A stretch of 27,825 nt of DNA from a virus: the IMG/VR virus record IMGVR_UViG_3300047564_000181, positions 1-27,825 of that record; one strand, 5' to 3'. This document shows positions 13,865-20,639 of the stretch, piece after piece. The notes beneath the pieces were generated by a model, which worked only from the letters and a program-made list of their open reading frames with translations, did not search any database and was not told the origin of the DNA. A program made the position numbers and the translations under genes. Numbering within the stretch: position 1 is the first letter of the stretch; each line of letters begins with the position of its first letter.

Positions 13865-14761
13865 CTATCTCTGGTAGTGGGAACGGATTGGGTGTTGACG
13901 GCGTTGGTTGTCCGCAACTTCGTTTAAACGCTGTTGGTAAATGCTGTACAAATATCTGGAAGCGTTCTGTCCAGAACCTGTTGGGCGCACACCATCAAGG
14001 ATGTCTGCAGATGCTGACTGAGGACCAAGGCGTGAAGGGTCCAAGAAAGAAATCATTCGGAAGGCTGCGCCATAGATGACTACATCTTCTGAATACGAAG
14101 GCATGCCACTGGTTGTTGAGTAATCATCATTACCATTGACAAGAAGGGTTGGGCGCTTTGAGTAGAATATATGCACTGTCTGTCCAGGCACGATTCCAGC
14201 ATAAACGCTAATGCTACGAGCAGATGTAAAAGCATCTGTATCTGCTGAGCGGTCTAAGGTGTATCCACGCACAGGAAGCCACTCTTTAGTTGGTCCAACA
14301 GTTGAGTAGGTAACGCTAAGCGCGTTCTGAAAATCACTAGGCAACTGGTATGTGGTGCGTGCTGCAATAAACTTAAAGTCTGTGCTACCTGTAGCAAATA
14401 CCATTGGGTACATTGCATCAATAGTATTGTTAATAGCCTTCTTAATCTCATTGCGTGGGAACAGTGGGGATGCGGTTATCTTTGCGTTTTGGTCATGTGA
14501 TGCAGCGGTAGTACCACGCTGTCCACGACCCCACGGTGCAAGGATTAAAGTATTAGCCACATTGTCTGTGCTGTTAACGAATACAATTTCGTCATCAATC
14601 TGCACATAGCCACGACCAATACCTGTAGCATCATAAACACTCAAGGTTGTTGTTGTAGTTGTTGCACTGGTAGTAAGCCAAGTGCTTGGCTCAGTGTTCT
14701 CTGTGTAGCCATGCAGTACCGCTTCAACGCGGTCTGCTAGTTCATTAAAAGTAGAACTCAT
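13865..14761 (-). CDS. Head-tail adaptor/neck protein candidate
   Basis: This 298-aa protein begins with a short helix (FNELADRVEAVLHGYTEN). A beta domain at about residues 25-105 ends WGRGQRGTTAASHDQNAKI. Then comes a helical and strand section typical of podophage adaptor or tubular proteins (EIKKAINNTIDAMYPMV, FIAARTTYQLPSDFQNALSV, EDVVIYGAAFRMISFL). The end is basic (RLNEVADNQRRQHPIRSHYQR). Its place between the capsid-region small genes and the first fibre gene fits a connector between head and tail. Its ATG overlaps the preceding gene's stop by 4 bp. Family membership is inferred from layout and the final helix pair, so a minor tail protein is possible. Confidence 0.55.
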   Translation of the reverse strand: MSSTFNELADRVEAVLHGYTENTEPSTWLTTSATTTTTTLSVYDATGIGRGYVQIDDEIVFVNSTDNVANTLILAPWGRGQRGTTAASHDQNAKITASPLFPRNEIKKAINNTIDAMYPMVFATGSTDFKFIAARTTYQLPSDFQNALSVTYSTVGPTKEWLPVRGYTLDRSADTDAFTSARSISVYAGIVPGQTVHIFYSKRPTLLVNGNDDYSTTSGMPSYSEDVVIYGAAFRMISFLDPSRLGPQSASADILDGVRPTGSGQNASRYLYSIYQQRLNEVADNQRRQHPIRSHYQR

Positions 14762-15033
14762 AGGTCAATGCTCCTTAAGGCTACGACTCCTGATAGTCCA
14801 GTAGTTCCTGCTAACTCGTTGCAAATGGCGTTGTAGTCTTTGTAGTCATCAGGCTGGCGTGTTGAGTCAGCCTTATAGTTGAGAGCAGCAATAAGACCTA
14901 GACCAGATGTACCAGCCCAAGAGTTAGCAGCACCCTGCTCAACCTCATAGGCTGTCATAACTGGATAAGTACCACCGTTTGCAAGACGATTGAGTTCGTC
15001 TGCTAATGAACTTCCTGCTCTACCTGTTGCCAT
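14758..15033 (-). CDS. Small virion-region protein
   Basis: This 91-aa protein is not firmly recognised. It has a short helix (SSLADELNRLANGG) and a region of small residues (GTSGLGLIAALNYKAD, GTTGLSGVVALRSIDL) without charged clusters or cysteine motifs. It is coupled on both sides: its ATG shares a base with the upstream stop (TAATG), and its own stop overlaps the adaptor start by 4 bp (ATGA). Tight coupling to an adaptor-type gene suggests a structural or head-completion role. This is inference only. Confidence 0.7.
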   Translation of the reverse strand: MATGRAGSSLADELNRLANGGTYPVMTAYEVEQGAANSWAGTSGLGLIAALNYKADSTRQPDDYKDYNAICNELAGTTGLSGVVALRSIDL

Positions 15034-15191
15034 TACTTAGCCTTTCTCCGTGCTGCTGCGTTATCCACAAGATTTGGATATGGTCTGCCAGCCTTCTTAG
15101 CCGCTGCCTTAGCCTTAGCCTTTTGTGCCGATGTCAACGGTGTTGACTTCTTCTTAGGGTTTGGCTTATCCCAAAATGCTTTCTTCTTCAC
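15033..15191 (-). CDS. Short lysine-rich basic protein
   Basis: This 52-aa gene starts with GTG at 15189-15191 and ends with TAA at 15033-15035. The product is strongly basic: KKKAFWDKPNPKKK, then QKAKAKAAAKKAGRPYPN and a LVDNAAARRKAK end. The FWDK start and GRPYPNLVDN end match small proteins I recall in the head region of actinophages. GTGA overlap with the upstream stop, and AAGGTGA upstream, support the start. The charge suggests binding to packaged DNA or to an acidic virion partner; no function is established. Confidence 0.75.
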   Translation of the reverse strand: MKKKAFWDKPNPKKKSTPLTSAQKAKAKAAAKKAGRPYPNLVDNAAARRKAK

Positions 15192-15454
15192 CACTTCACC
15201 TTGTCTGCCCAGAACGCCGCACTCATCTTGCCTTTGGCAATGTTCTTAGCGTGTCGTGCTTTGAATGATGCTTGACGGGCTGTTGGCTTTCTATCGCCAG
15301 TTACCCCTTGCTGACCAAAACGAATGGTCTTAACTTGGTTACCTTCTTTGGCAACCACAACATGTGACTTAGTTGGATGAGAGGGAGTGCGCTTAGGCTT
15401 GTTAAAGCCTGACACCCCTGCTCGCGCCAGCCGTGAATCTTTTTTACTTGCCAT
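15188..15454 (-). CDS. Small basic protein, DUF6321-like
   Basis: This 88-aa basic protein begins MASKKDSRLARAGVSGFNKP and contains SHVVVAKEGNQVKTIRFGQQG, followed by ASFKARHAKNIAKGKMSAAF and a WADKVKW end. I recall this conserved pattern (RFGQQG and KARHxxNIxxGKMSAAxWADKVKW) in cyanophages and actinophages, in a family I remember as DUF6321. The function is unknown. The basic charge and position between capsid and adaptor suggest a nucleic-acid-binding virion component. It is coupled to the next gene by GTGA. The family name is from memory and unchecked. Confidence 0.75.
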   Translation of the reverse strand: MASKKDSRLARAGVSGFNKPKRTPSHPTKSHVVVAKEGNQVKTIRFGQQGVTGDRKPTARQASFKARHAKNIAKGKMSAAFWADKVKW

Positions 15455-15456
15455 GC

Positions 15457-15636
15457 TTAAGAATACTTTTCTTCGTTCTTGTCATCTTTATCTGCCATAG
15501 GTCCACCTTCACCAATACGAACAATCTTCATGTTGTTGTACTGGGCAATGTTTGCCTCTGTTGGAGCAGCGTTAACTGCACGCCCGCCTACACCGTAAGG
15601 TGTTACTGAGCCGTAGCATCCACATTTAATGCACAT
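15457..15636 (-). CDS. Short protein with N-terminal CxxC motif
   Basis: This 59-aa gene runs from ATG 15634-15636 to TAA 15457-15459. It begins MCIKCGCYGS, giving three clustered cysteines that could bind metal. A glycine-rich stretch, a helix (TEANIAQYNNMKIVRIG) and a charged end (ADKDDKNEEKYS) follow. A GAGG site lies eight bases ahead of the start, inside the end of the upstream gene, and the gap to its stop is 2 bp. Close packing in a run of small same-strand genes and good codon pattern argue that it is real. Function unknown. Confidence 0.65.
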   Translation of the reverse strand: MCIKCGCYGSVTPYGVGGRAVNAAPTEANIAQYNNMKIVRIGEGGPMADKDDKNEEKYS

Positions 15637-15638
15637 AA

Positions 15639-15887
15639 TTAGTCCTCATCTTCATCTTCGTAGGGGTCGAACAGTGGTATATCAGTTGGGTTGATTGGCT
15701 TAGGAAGAATCCAATCTGGGTATGAATCTTTATCCATAATCATTGTCATGCATATAGATTCTGGAAAGCCTGCCTTCTTAAGCGCCTTCCAGTACTCATT
15801 GAGTCCAATGCAATAGGCTTCTAAAGGCGTGTAGTTGTCATCAACAACTTGAACTTTTCTAGTTACTGGTTTCTTTTTAGCAGCCAT
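15639..15887 (-). CDS. Small protein with acidic C-terminus
   Basis: An 82-aa protein with a basic start (MAAKKKPVTRKV), a helical middle (TPLEAYCIGLNEYWKALKKA) and a proline-rich acidic end (PTDIPLFDPYEDEDED). The helix followed by AGFPESICMTMI recalls small actinophage proteins that accompany capsid genes. The acidic tail could interact with the lysine-rich products of the neighbouring genes. No enzymatic motif is present. Confidence 0.7.
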   Translation of the reverse strand: MAAKKKPVTRKVQVVDDNYTPLEAYCIGLNEYWKALKKAGFPESICMTMIMDKDSYPDWILPKPINPTDIPLFDPYEDEDED

Positions 15888-15895
15888 GGCTCCCC

Positions 15896-16165
15896 CTATT
15901 TGAATGTTCCTGTATTACCGTCAAAGGCTTTACCAACCTTGTCGGAAATTCTTACCGCTTCTTGCACTTTTGCCATTGTTGTTCCTGCTGGCTGGATGCC
16001 TTGAGCACGAGCATCCTTGTAGGCTTTTAGTTCTGCATCCCACTTGCTAGTAGACATTGCTACTTTGGAGTTAGCATCGCCTACTCCCATTTCAAGTGTT
16101 GCCGCTTTGCAGCCAAAGCAACCTTCTACAAATTCAGGGTGTGTTTGTATCTTGTGTAGATTCAT
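15896..16165 (-). CDS. Small conserved actinophage-type protein
   Basis: An 89-aa protein starting MNLHKIQTHPEFVEGCFGCK, with a C-x2-C pair and a nearby histidine that might bind metal. A helix (SKWDAELKAYKDARAQGIQP) and SGT-like AGTTMAKVQEAVRISDKVGK follow. I recall proteins with this HKIQTHP...VEGCFGCK start in actinophages, with no known role. The ATG overlaps the upstream stop by 4 bp (ATGA), so the two are translated in step. Confidence 0.75.
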   Translation of the reverse strand: MNLHKIQTHPEFVEGCFGCKAATLEMGVGDANSKVAMSTSKWDAELKAYKDARAQGIQPAGTTMAKVQEAVRISDKVGKAFDGNTGTFK

Positions 16166-16425
16166 TCGATAGCCTCTATGTAAGCGCCGTATCCTTGAGC
16201 AGTAAGGGCATCGGCAGTAGCCTGGTCAATAACAGTGACAGTTCCACCCATGTACAGTTCTTGTGCAGCAAGTGTTTCTATCTGACTTGGGTATCGGTAA
16301 GAGGAGTAGATACCATTATGTCTCATCACAGTGACACCTCGCGTGATGGTGTAACGCTCAAACAATACTCCTTCACCCATTGGAGTTTCCTCAACAGTTG
16401 GTGTTGTGAATGTATATTGAGTCAT
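16162..16425 (-). CDS. Small beta-type protein downstream of the capsid gene
   Basis: An 87-aa protein: MTQYTFTTPTVEETPMGEGV, then LFERYTITRGVTVMRHNGIY, then RYPSQIETLAAQELYMGGTV and ATADALTAQGYGAYIEAIE. It resembles a small family found right after actinophage capsid genes, ending in an AxxLxAxGYGAY motif; I know no function. It has an AAGGAC ribosome site and follows a hairpin in the 58-bp gap behind the capsid gene. A capsid-associated role is plausible. Confidence 0.75.
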   Translation of the reverse strand: MTQYTFTTPTVEETPMGEGVLFERYTITRGVTVMRHNGIYSSYRYPSQIETLAAQELYMGGTVTVIDQATADALTAQGYGAYIEAIE

Positions 16426-16449
16426 TGTTTGTCCTTACTAATAAGTGAA

Positions 16450-16473
16450 GGGGCAGGGCTTTCGCCCCACCCC
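16450..16473 (-). terminator. Hairpin downstream of the capsid gene, possible attenuator
   Basis: On the minus strand GGGGTGGGGC and GCCCTGCCCC close on a GAAA tetraloop; two of ten pairs are G-T. No clear T run follows (TTCACTTATT), so it may be a partial terminator or an RNA-stabilising hairpin behind the capsid mRNA rather than a full stop. Confidence 0.5.
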
Positions 16474-16483
16474 TCCCGCACTA

Positions 16484-17656
16484 CTAAAGTGCAGCGATTG
16501 ATGAGCCTGATTCAATGCGGTATAGCGCAGCCTCACGGTAGCGGGCGAAACCAAGTACGCCGTACCATCCGATTGGGCGGAAACGCATCAAGCGGTCAGT
16601 CACATTACCGATAACTACGCCTGGCTCCTGAGCCACAGCCTCAGCCAATGCCTGCTTACCGCAGAGGATTGTTGAGAATACGCGAGTTACTGGTGTAACG
16701 GTTACAACAGTTGTTGCTGTGACAGCAGCAGTATTTGCTGTGTCAACAGTGATTGTTGTTGTTGAACCTGATGTTTCGATAGCAGTAATCTTGGCACCAG
16801 AAGCGATACCTGTTCCTGCAATCTTGTCACCAACTTCTGCACGAGAAGCGATGACTGCTGTTGAAGCAACACCAAATGTAAAGCCTGCTGATGTACCAGC
16901 GACTGTTACTGCAGTTGTTGCTAGAGCGGTCTGGTCTGCACCTGTCTTAGCAGAGTACATGCGTGGGTTTTCTACATAGAAAGCACCTTCGTATGTACCG
17001 ATTGTGCCAGCCCATAGGTTGCCCTGTGACTGCTCTGTGTGAGTGTGGATGTCACGCCATCCAACATTGCCTGTCTCAGCACGAAGGTCGTGTGAAACTT
17101 CTGGGTGGATACCTGTCCAGTATAGGCTTCCCATGCGAGGAACAGCCTTGTTTGTACGCAACTTAGCAACTGCCTTACGAAGGTTAGCAGATGTGATTGT
17201 CATACCTGCTGTGATTGTTGCTGTTGATGTTGCTGTACCTGAATAGATAACATTTGTACCCTGACGAAGTGGTGTCTGGGCAATGACATCCAAAGAGTCT
17301 GCCATGTTGTATGCGATGATGTCAGCGATTGCTGGGTCAACATCTGATAGTGAGAACAACTCTAACTTGCGAGTTGTAAGTGATGAGTTTCCTTGCTCAT
17401 TTAGAGTTACAGAAACTGTTGAAACATCTGGTAGTGCTACTGCATCTACATCAGTTGTTTCTGAAAGAGACGATGTTGCAGGTGCCAAGTCATTGTAAAG
17501 TGAGAATACAACGCTTGAACCTGGCATTGCCTGTTGCACTGGGCGCTTGTCAGCAACTGCACGAATCATTGGCTGAGCGCGAAGTGCGAATTCTACATAA
17601 CGGTCATACGCTGTCTTGACGAGTCCGCCAAGCGAGGTTGTGTCGTTATATGCCAT
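16484..17656 (-). CDS. Major capsid protein, N4-gp56-like, with beta-domain insertion
   Basis: This 390-aa protein fits the N4-gp56-type major capsid family. LGGLVKTAYDRYVEFALRAQ and IRAVADKRPVQQAMPGSSVV are the usual N-terminal helix and strand. They are followed by LAPATSSLSETTDVDAVALP and the ELFSLSDVDPAIADIIAYNM core. It ends in FRPIGWYGVLGFARYREAAL. Residues about 239-323 are an insert rich in Thr, Ala and Val (AEVGDKIAGTGIASGAKITA) that looks like a surface-exposed Ig-like domain. It has the strongest ribosome site in the window (AGGAGGTGA at 17661-17669), as expected for the most abundant virion protein, and it follows the scaffold-like gene. The family call is confident by pattern; the insert's fold is inference. 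Confidence 0.85.
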   Translation of the reverse strand: MAYNDTTSLGGLVKTAYDRYVEFALRAQPMIRAVADKRPVQQAMPGSSVVFSLYNDLAPATSSLSETTDVDAVALPDVSTVSVTLNEQGNSSLTTRKLELFSLSDVDPAIADIIAYNMADSLDVIAQTPLRQGTNVIYSGTATSTATITAGMTITSANLRKAVAKLRTNKAVPRMGSLYWTGIHPEVSHDLRAETGNVGWRDIHTHTEQSQGNLWAGTIGTYEGAFYVENPRMYSAKTGADQTALATTAVTVAGTSAGFTFGVASTAVIASRAEVGDKIAGTGIASGAKITAIETSGSTTTITVDTANTAAVTATTVVTVTPVTRVFSTILCGKQALAEAVAQEPGVVIGNVTDRLMRFRPIGWYGVLGFARYREAALYRIESGSSIAAL

Positions 17657-17660
17657 TTGT

Positions 17661-17669
17661 TCACCTCCT
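17661..17669 (-). promoter_or_regulatory. Near-perfect ribosome binding site of the capsid gene
   Basis: Read on the minus strand, AGGAGGTGA ends four bases before the ATG at 17654-17656. It complements the 3' end of 16S rRNA almost fully and is stronger than the sites of the neighbouring genes, which fits high capsid output. Confidence 0.8.
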
Positions 17670-17691
17670 GGTGATTGGTTGATGTTTTGGG

Positions 17692-18147
17692 TTATTTAAA
17701 TCCAAGGAGTGCATCTAAGTCCTCTTTAGTCTTAGCACCTGCAAGCCTTGAGAACATGTCCTCGTCAATATCTGGCATTGAGCCAGTGGCGATTACATTG
17801 TTCATACGGTTTTGTGCTGAGACATCAGGACCTTTTTGTGTTGGCGTTTCATTTGTTTGAGCGGGCTGTACACCAAAGACATCGCCGTATTCATCTACCC
17901 ACGCTGCAATAGATTCCTCAGAGGTATCTATATCTTGTGGGATGAAGGCGGAAATCTTTGGGTTTAATCCCTTAGCCTGTAACACATCCTTGACAGTGCG
18001 TTGACGGGTCTGTGTTTTAAGACCACTCAACTCCTGTTCTAGTTCTTTTGCACGCTTCTCGAGCGCACGATTTACCTTACGGAGTTGAGACACCACATCT
18101 GTTGATGTGTCGTCATCTTCGTCATCGAACTGGTAATTTGTAGGCAT
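17692..18147 (-). CDS. Capsid scaffold-like protein
   Basis: A 151-aa acidic protein. It starts MPTNYQFDDEDDDTSTDVVS and continues into a coiled coil (QLRKVNRALEKRAKELEQEL, with heptad leucines). A flexible middle follows, then a helical end (IDEDMFSRLAGAKTKEDLDA). Acidic start, coiled coil and a location just upstream of the major capsid gene are the usual marks of a phage scaffold that guides procapsid assembly. I use ATG 18145-18147, with GGGAG upstream, rather than a TTG 14 codons earlier. No protease motif is seen, so the scaffold may be released whole. Confidence 0.7.
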   Translation of the reverse strand: MPTNYQFDDEDDDTSTDVVSQLRKVNRALEKRAKELEQELSGLKTQTRQRTVKDVLQAKGLNPKISAFIPQDIDTSEESIAAWVDEYGDVFGVQPAQTNETPTQKGPDVSAQNRMNNVIATGSMPDIDEDMFSRLAGAKTKEDLDALLGFK

Positions 18148-18270
18148 CAGCCTATCTCCCTTGTTAGTAGTTGTATTCGCAATCCACAATAAGGTTCGGG
18201 GAAACCAAACTGGCTATTGCTCCTAGACTTGTACGCCCCCGTGGGCTAGTCGGTCACGGTGGGGATTCTT
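18148..18270. other. Non-coding gap with inverted repeats
   Basis: A 123-bp gap between the internal-virion-type gene (ends 18271) and the scaffold gene, unusually long for this operon. It contains CCCC-CGTG / CACG-GT-GGGG (about 18236-18264), an 8-bp stem with a small bulge, and GGTT/AACC around TCGGGGA. No tRNA cloverleaf could be built and no clear promoter was found. It may carry a promoter, attenuator or RNA processing site ahead of the scaffold-capsid pair. Confidence 0.35.
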
Positions 18271-19656
18271 TTATATTCCTGGTGTTGAACGAAGTGATGC
18301 GCCTGTTAAGCCAGAGCCACCACCAAAGCGAGCGCCTTCGCGCTGTGCTCTTTGCTGTGAGGCAAGGATTGCTTCTGGGCTTCCTTCGACAACAGCCTTG
18401 AGTGCTTCGCCTTCGTTGTAAACTTCGCCCTCAATACCTGTCAATCTGGATTGAGTAGTGCGTAGTTGTGCTGCTTGGCTAAGCGCTGTCTGCATTTGTT
18501 GTGCTGATAGTTTTGAGTAGGCTTCTGTTCCAACAATCTGCTCTGCTTGAGCAGCAGTCATACCTTCTAACTTGAAGCCTCTTTCACGACCAAAGCCAAC
18601 AAACTGTGCAGCCTTTGCTTGCTTCTGGAGAAGTGGAAGCGCTCTATCTGAATCAAGAACATAGGCAGTAATGCCGCCTTCTCCAATGTTATACAACTCT
18701 TGTAGTTGTGTTTTAACTCCTGGAGACATGGCGCGACCTAAGTCTTGACCTACCTGTAGGCGGTCTTGAAATTCTTTTGGCGATACAAGATTTCCAATAA
18801 GTTTTCCAAAATCATCAGGTGTGTCATAAAACCCTACTGGTACATCAAAGAAGCGTGCTGTCTGAGCAAATGCTTTTTCATCTTTAATATACTCGGCTTC
18901 GGTAATTGTCTTACCCTTAGAGCGAAGTGCCTTCATGCCAGGAAAACGCGCTTGGTATTCTGGTTGTTCGTAAAGTTCAAGAAGAACTGCTTCCTCAGAA
19001 GCATCTTCCATAATTCGCTGGTTGATAAATTTAGCAAGACTTCCTAAACCAACCCCGTCAAACATTGCTGTAAGGCGGTCTGATGCTTTTACTTTTGTAG
19101 CAAACTTAGCAGCAGCAGCATCGGCTTTCTGTTGTGAAATTAAAGCATCAGTCTTTGCGGTAGCCTCAGCAACTGCTTTAGTGACGGCTGCATCTACATC
19201 TGCTTGAGTGATTGATTTAGTAGTTGTTGTTGAAGTTGGCGTAGGGGTTGGCGTTGGGGTTTGGGTAAACCCAGAACTCTGAGTAGTGCTGCTTGCAGGA
19301 ATCTTATAGAGTTGCCATTGACCTGTATTGGTTCCACCAATCCATTGGTAGTACATACCAGCAGGTGCATCGGTTGGCTTTGAAGCCTTATTAAATAATG
19401 GATTGCTTGCTGCTAAAGCCGCTCTATCTGCTTCTTCTTTTGCTTGTCTTTCTTGAAGAAGTTGCGTGTTAGTTTTTTTGCTTCCATCAGGATTTAATCC
19501 TTTGGCAATATTTGCAGCCTGTTGTTCTTTTTCTAATTGAGCAAGACGGGCTTTTGATTTTTCAATTAAAGCCTGTGTTTGACCCAGCATGACTTCATTG
19601 GCATCAATAAAATTAGTGCTATCTGTTTGCATTACTCCTGGATTTATTCTAGCCAT
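18271..19656 (-). CDS. Probable internal virion protein with TP-rich linker
   Basis: A 461-aa protein. Residues 20-90 form a charged coiled coil (QTQALIEKSKARLAQLEKEQ). MYYQWIGGTNTGQWQLYKIP follows, then a TP repeat linker (TPTPTPTPTSTTTT) and an Ala-rich helix. A conserved helical domain from about residue 190 to 370 has ASEEAVLLELYEQPEYQARF, FFDVPVGFYDTPDDFGKLIG and ELYNIGEGGITAYVLDSDRA. Actinophage head-region proteins share the last motif in my memory (IGDGELIAYxLDPxxA) and are unassigned. Its stop is followed by the non-coding gap. Together with the next two genes it probably forms an ejected or internal core. It is fairly AT-rich. Confidence 0.6.
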   Translation of the reverse strand: MARINPGVMQTDSTNFIDANEVMLGQTQALIEKSKARLAQLEKEQQAANIAKGLNPDGSKKTNTQLLQERQAKEEADRAALAASNPLFNKASKPTDAPAGMYYQWIGGTNTGQWQLYKIPASSTTQSSGFTQTPTPTPTPTSTTTTKSITQADVDAAVTKAVAEATAKTDALISQQKADAAAAKFATKVKASDRLTAMFDGVGLGSLAKFINQRIMEDASEEAVLLELYEQPEYQARFPGMKALRSKGKTITEAEYIKDEKAFAQTARFFDVPVGFYDTPDDFGKLIGNLVSPKEFQDRLQVGQDLGRAMSPGVKTQLQELYNIGEGGITAYVLDSDRALPLLQKQAKAAQFVGFGRERGFKLEGMTAAQAEQIVGTEAYSKLSAQQMQTALSQAAQLRTTQSRLTGIEGEVYNEGEALKAVVEGSPEAILASQQRAQREGARFGGGSGLTGASLRSTPGI

Positions 19657-20639
19657 TAGATAGCCGCCATTCCGAATTTAGTAAGAATTGCAGTACCCCA
19701 CTTATCGTAGGTCTTTGTGGCATTTTCTGTGTACTGCCAACGCTCATCTTGCTTGATAAGTTTTTCGGCATCCCATGCTGGACGAGCAACAACCTTGCCA
19801 GTTTTCTCATCAACCATAGTAAAGATTTTGCCATCCTTCCACAGTGGGTCATTCCAATCGAGGTCATCCTCGTTCTGCTCTAATAGGTCAGCCCACTTCT
19901 TACGCTGTGATGCTGTTACATCCCAAAGTGTGCGACCTACTGCAAAGTCATCAGAAAACATCGGATAAAGCAAAGCCTGCTTATCGCGGATTTCTTTTTT
20001 AATCTGGTCTGGTGTGGTACGAGCACGAAGTCCACCTTCGGTTACATCACCAATAAGACGGCGCTGATAATCTTTTCTAGTTGTATCGCTTAGTGTAAAG
20101 CCCATAAGGTTGCCGTACTCAGCCAAATCTTGAACTGCTGTTGCGTAGGCTCCACCACTAATCTTGCCAACAATTTCGGAGTTACCAATGATTTGGTTCT
20201 CCATGTAATCTTCATCCCAGCCGTTAAGGAATGATGTCTCTGCTAAACCTTCTAGGTAGTCAGCAATAGTTGGGTCATTAACATCTAAACCAATGGCTGT
20301 AGCAAGACCAGAGACACTAATCTTGTATTGATTAACCTTTTGGTTGTAGTACTTCTCACCAAACTTATAGCGTGCAGCAACATTGGCAGCAACAGTTGGT
20401 CCATTTTCTAGGTACCAAGAACTGCTGGTAATCATATCTACAATGGCATCAACGGTTCTATTGAAACTGCCGTCTGGATTGCGGATTGAATCGTAGATAT
20501 TCTTAAGTTCAGGAACATTCTTAAGTAGGTTAACAATCCATGTTGTCATGGATGGTGTTGACTTGTTATCGTCATCCTGAGCAAATGGGTCAGCATTACT
20601 TGCTGCGTTAATTCCAGCGATGGTCGTTGTGTCTACCAT
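19656..20639 (-). CDS. Probable internal virion protein
   Basis: A 327-aa mostly helical protein (WIVNLLKNVPELKNIYDSIR, FNRTVDAIVDMITSSSWYLE, GLATAIGLDVNDPTIADYLE) with no cysteine motif, signal peptide or enzyme signature. Helical content, lack of domains and TAATG coupling to the genes on either side suggest a component built together with them, such as an internal core or ejection protein placed before the capsid gene. It could instead be a portal-associated protein. Function is inferred from position. Confidence 0.6.
   Translation of the reverse strand: MVDTTTIAGINAASNADPFAQDDDNKSTPSMTTWIVNLLKNVPELKNIYDSIRNPDGSFNRTVDAIVDMITSSSWYLENGPTVAANVAARYKFGEKYYNQKVNQYKISVSGLATAIGLDVNDPTIADYLEGLAETSFLNGWDEDYMENQIIGNSEIVGKISGGAYATAVQDLAEYGNLMGFTLSDTTRKDYQRRLIGDVTEGGLRARTTPDQIKKEIRDKQALLYPMFSDDFAVGRTLWDVTASQRKKWADLLEQNEDDLDWNDPLWKDGKIFTMVDEKTGKVVARPAWDAEKLIKQDERWQYTENATKTYDKWGTAILTKFGMAAI

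Noticed and set aside
18180-18265. Possible tRNA in the gap before the scaffold gene
   Set aside because: GGTTCGGGG and GC-rich stems caught my eye, but no seven-base acceptor pairing, anticodon arm or proper T loop fits on either strand.
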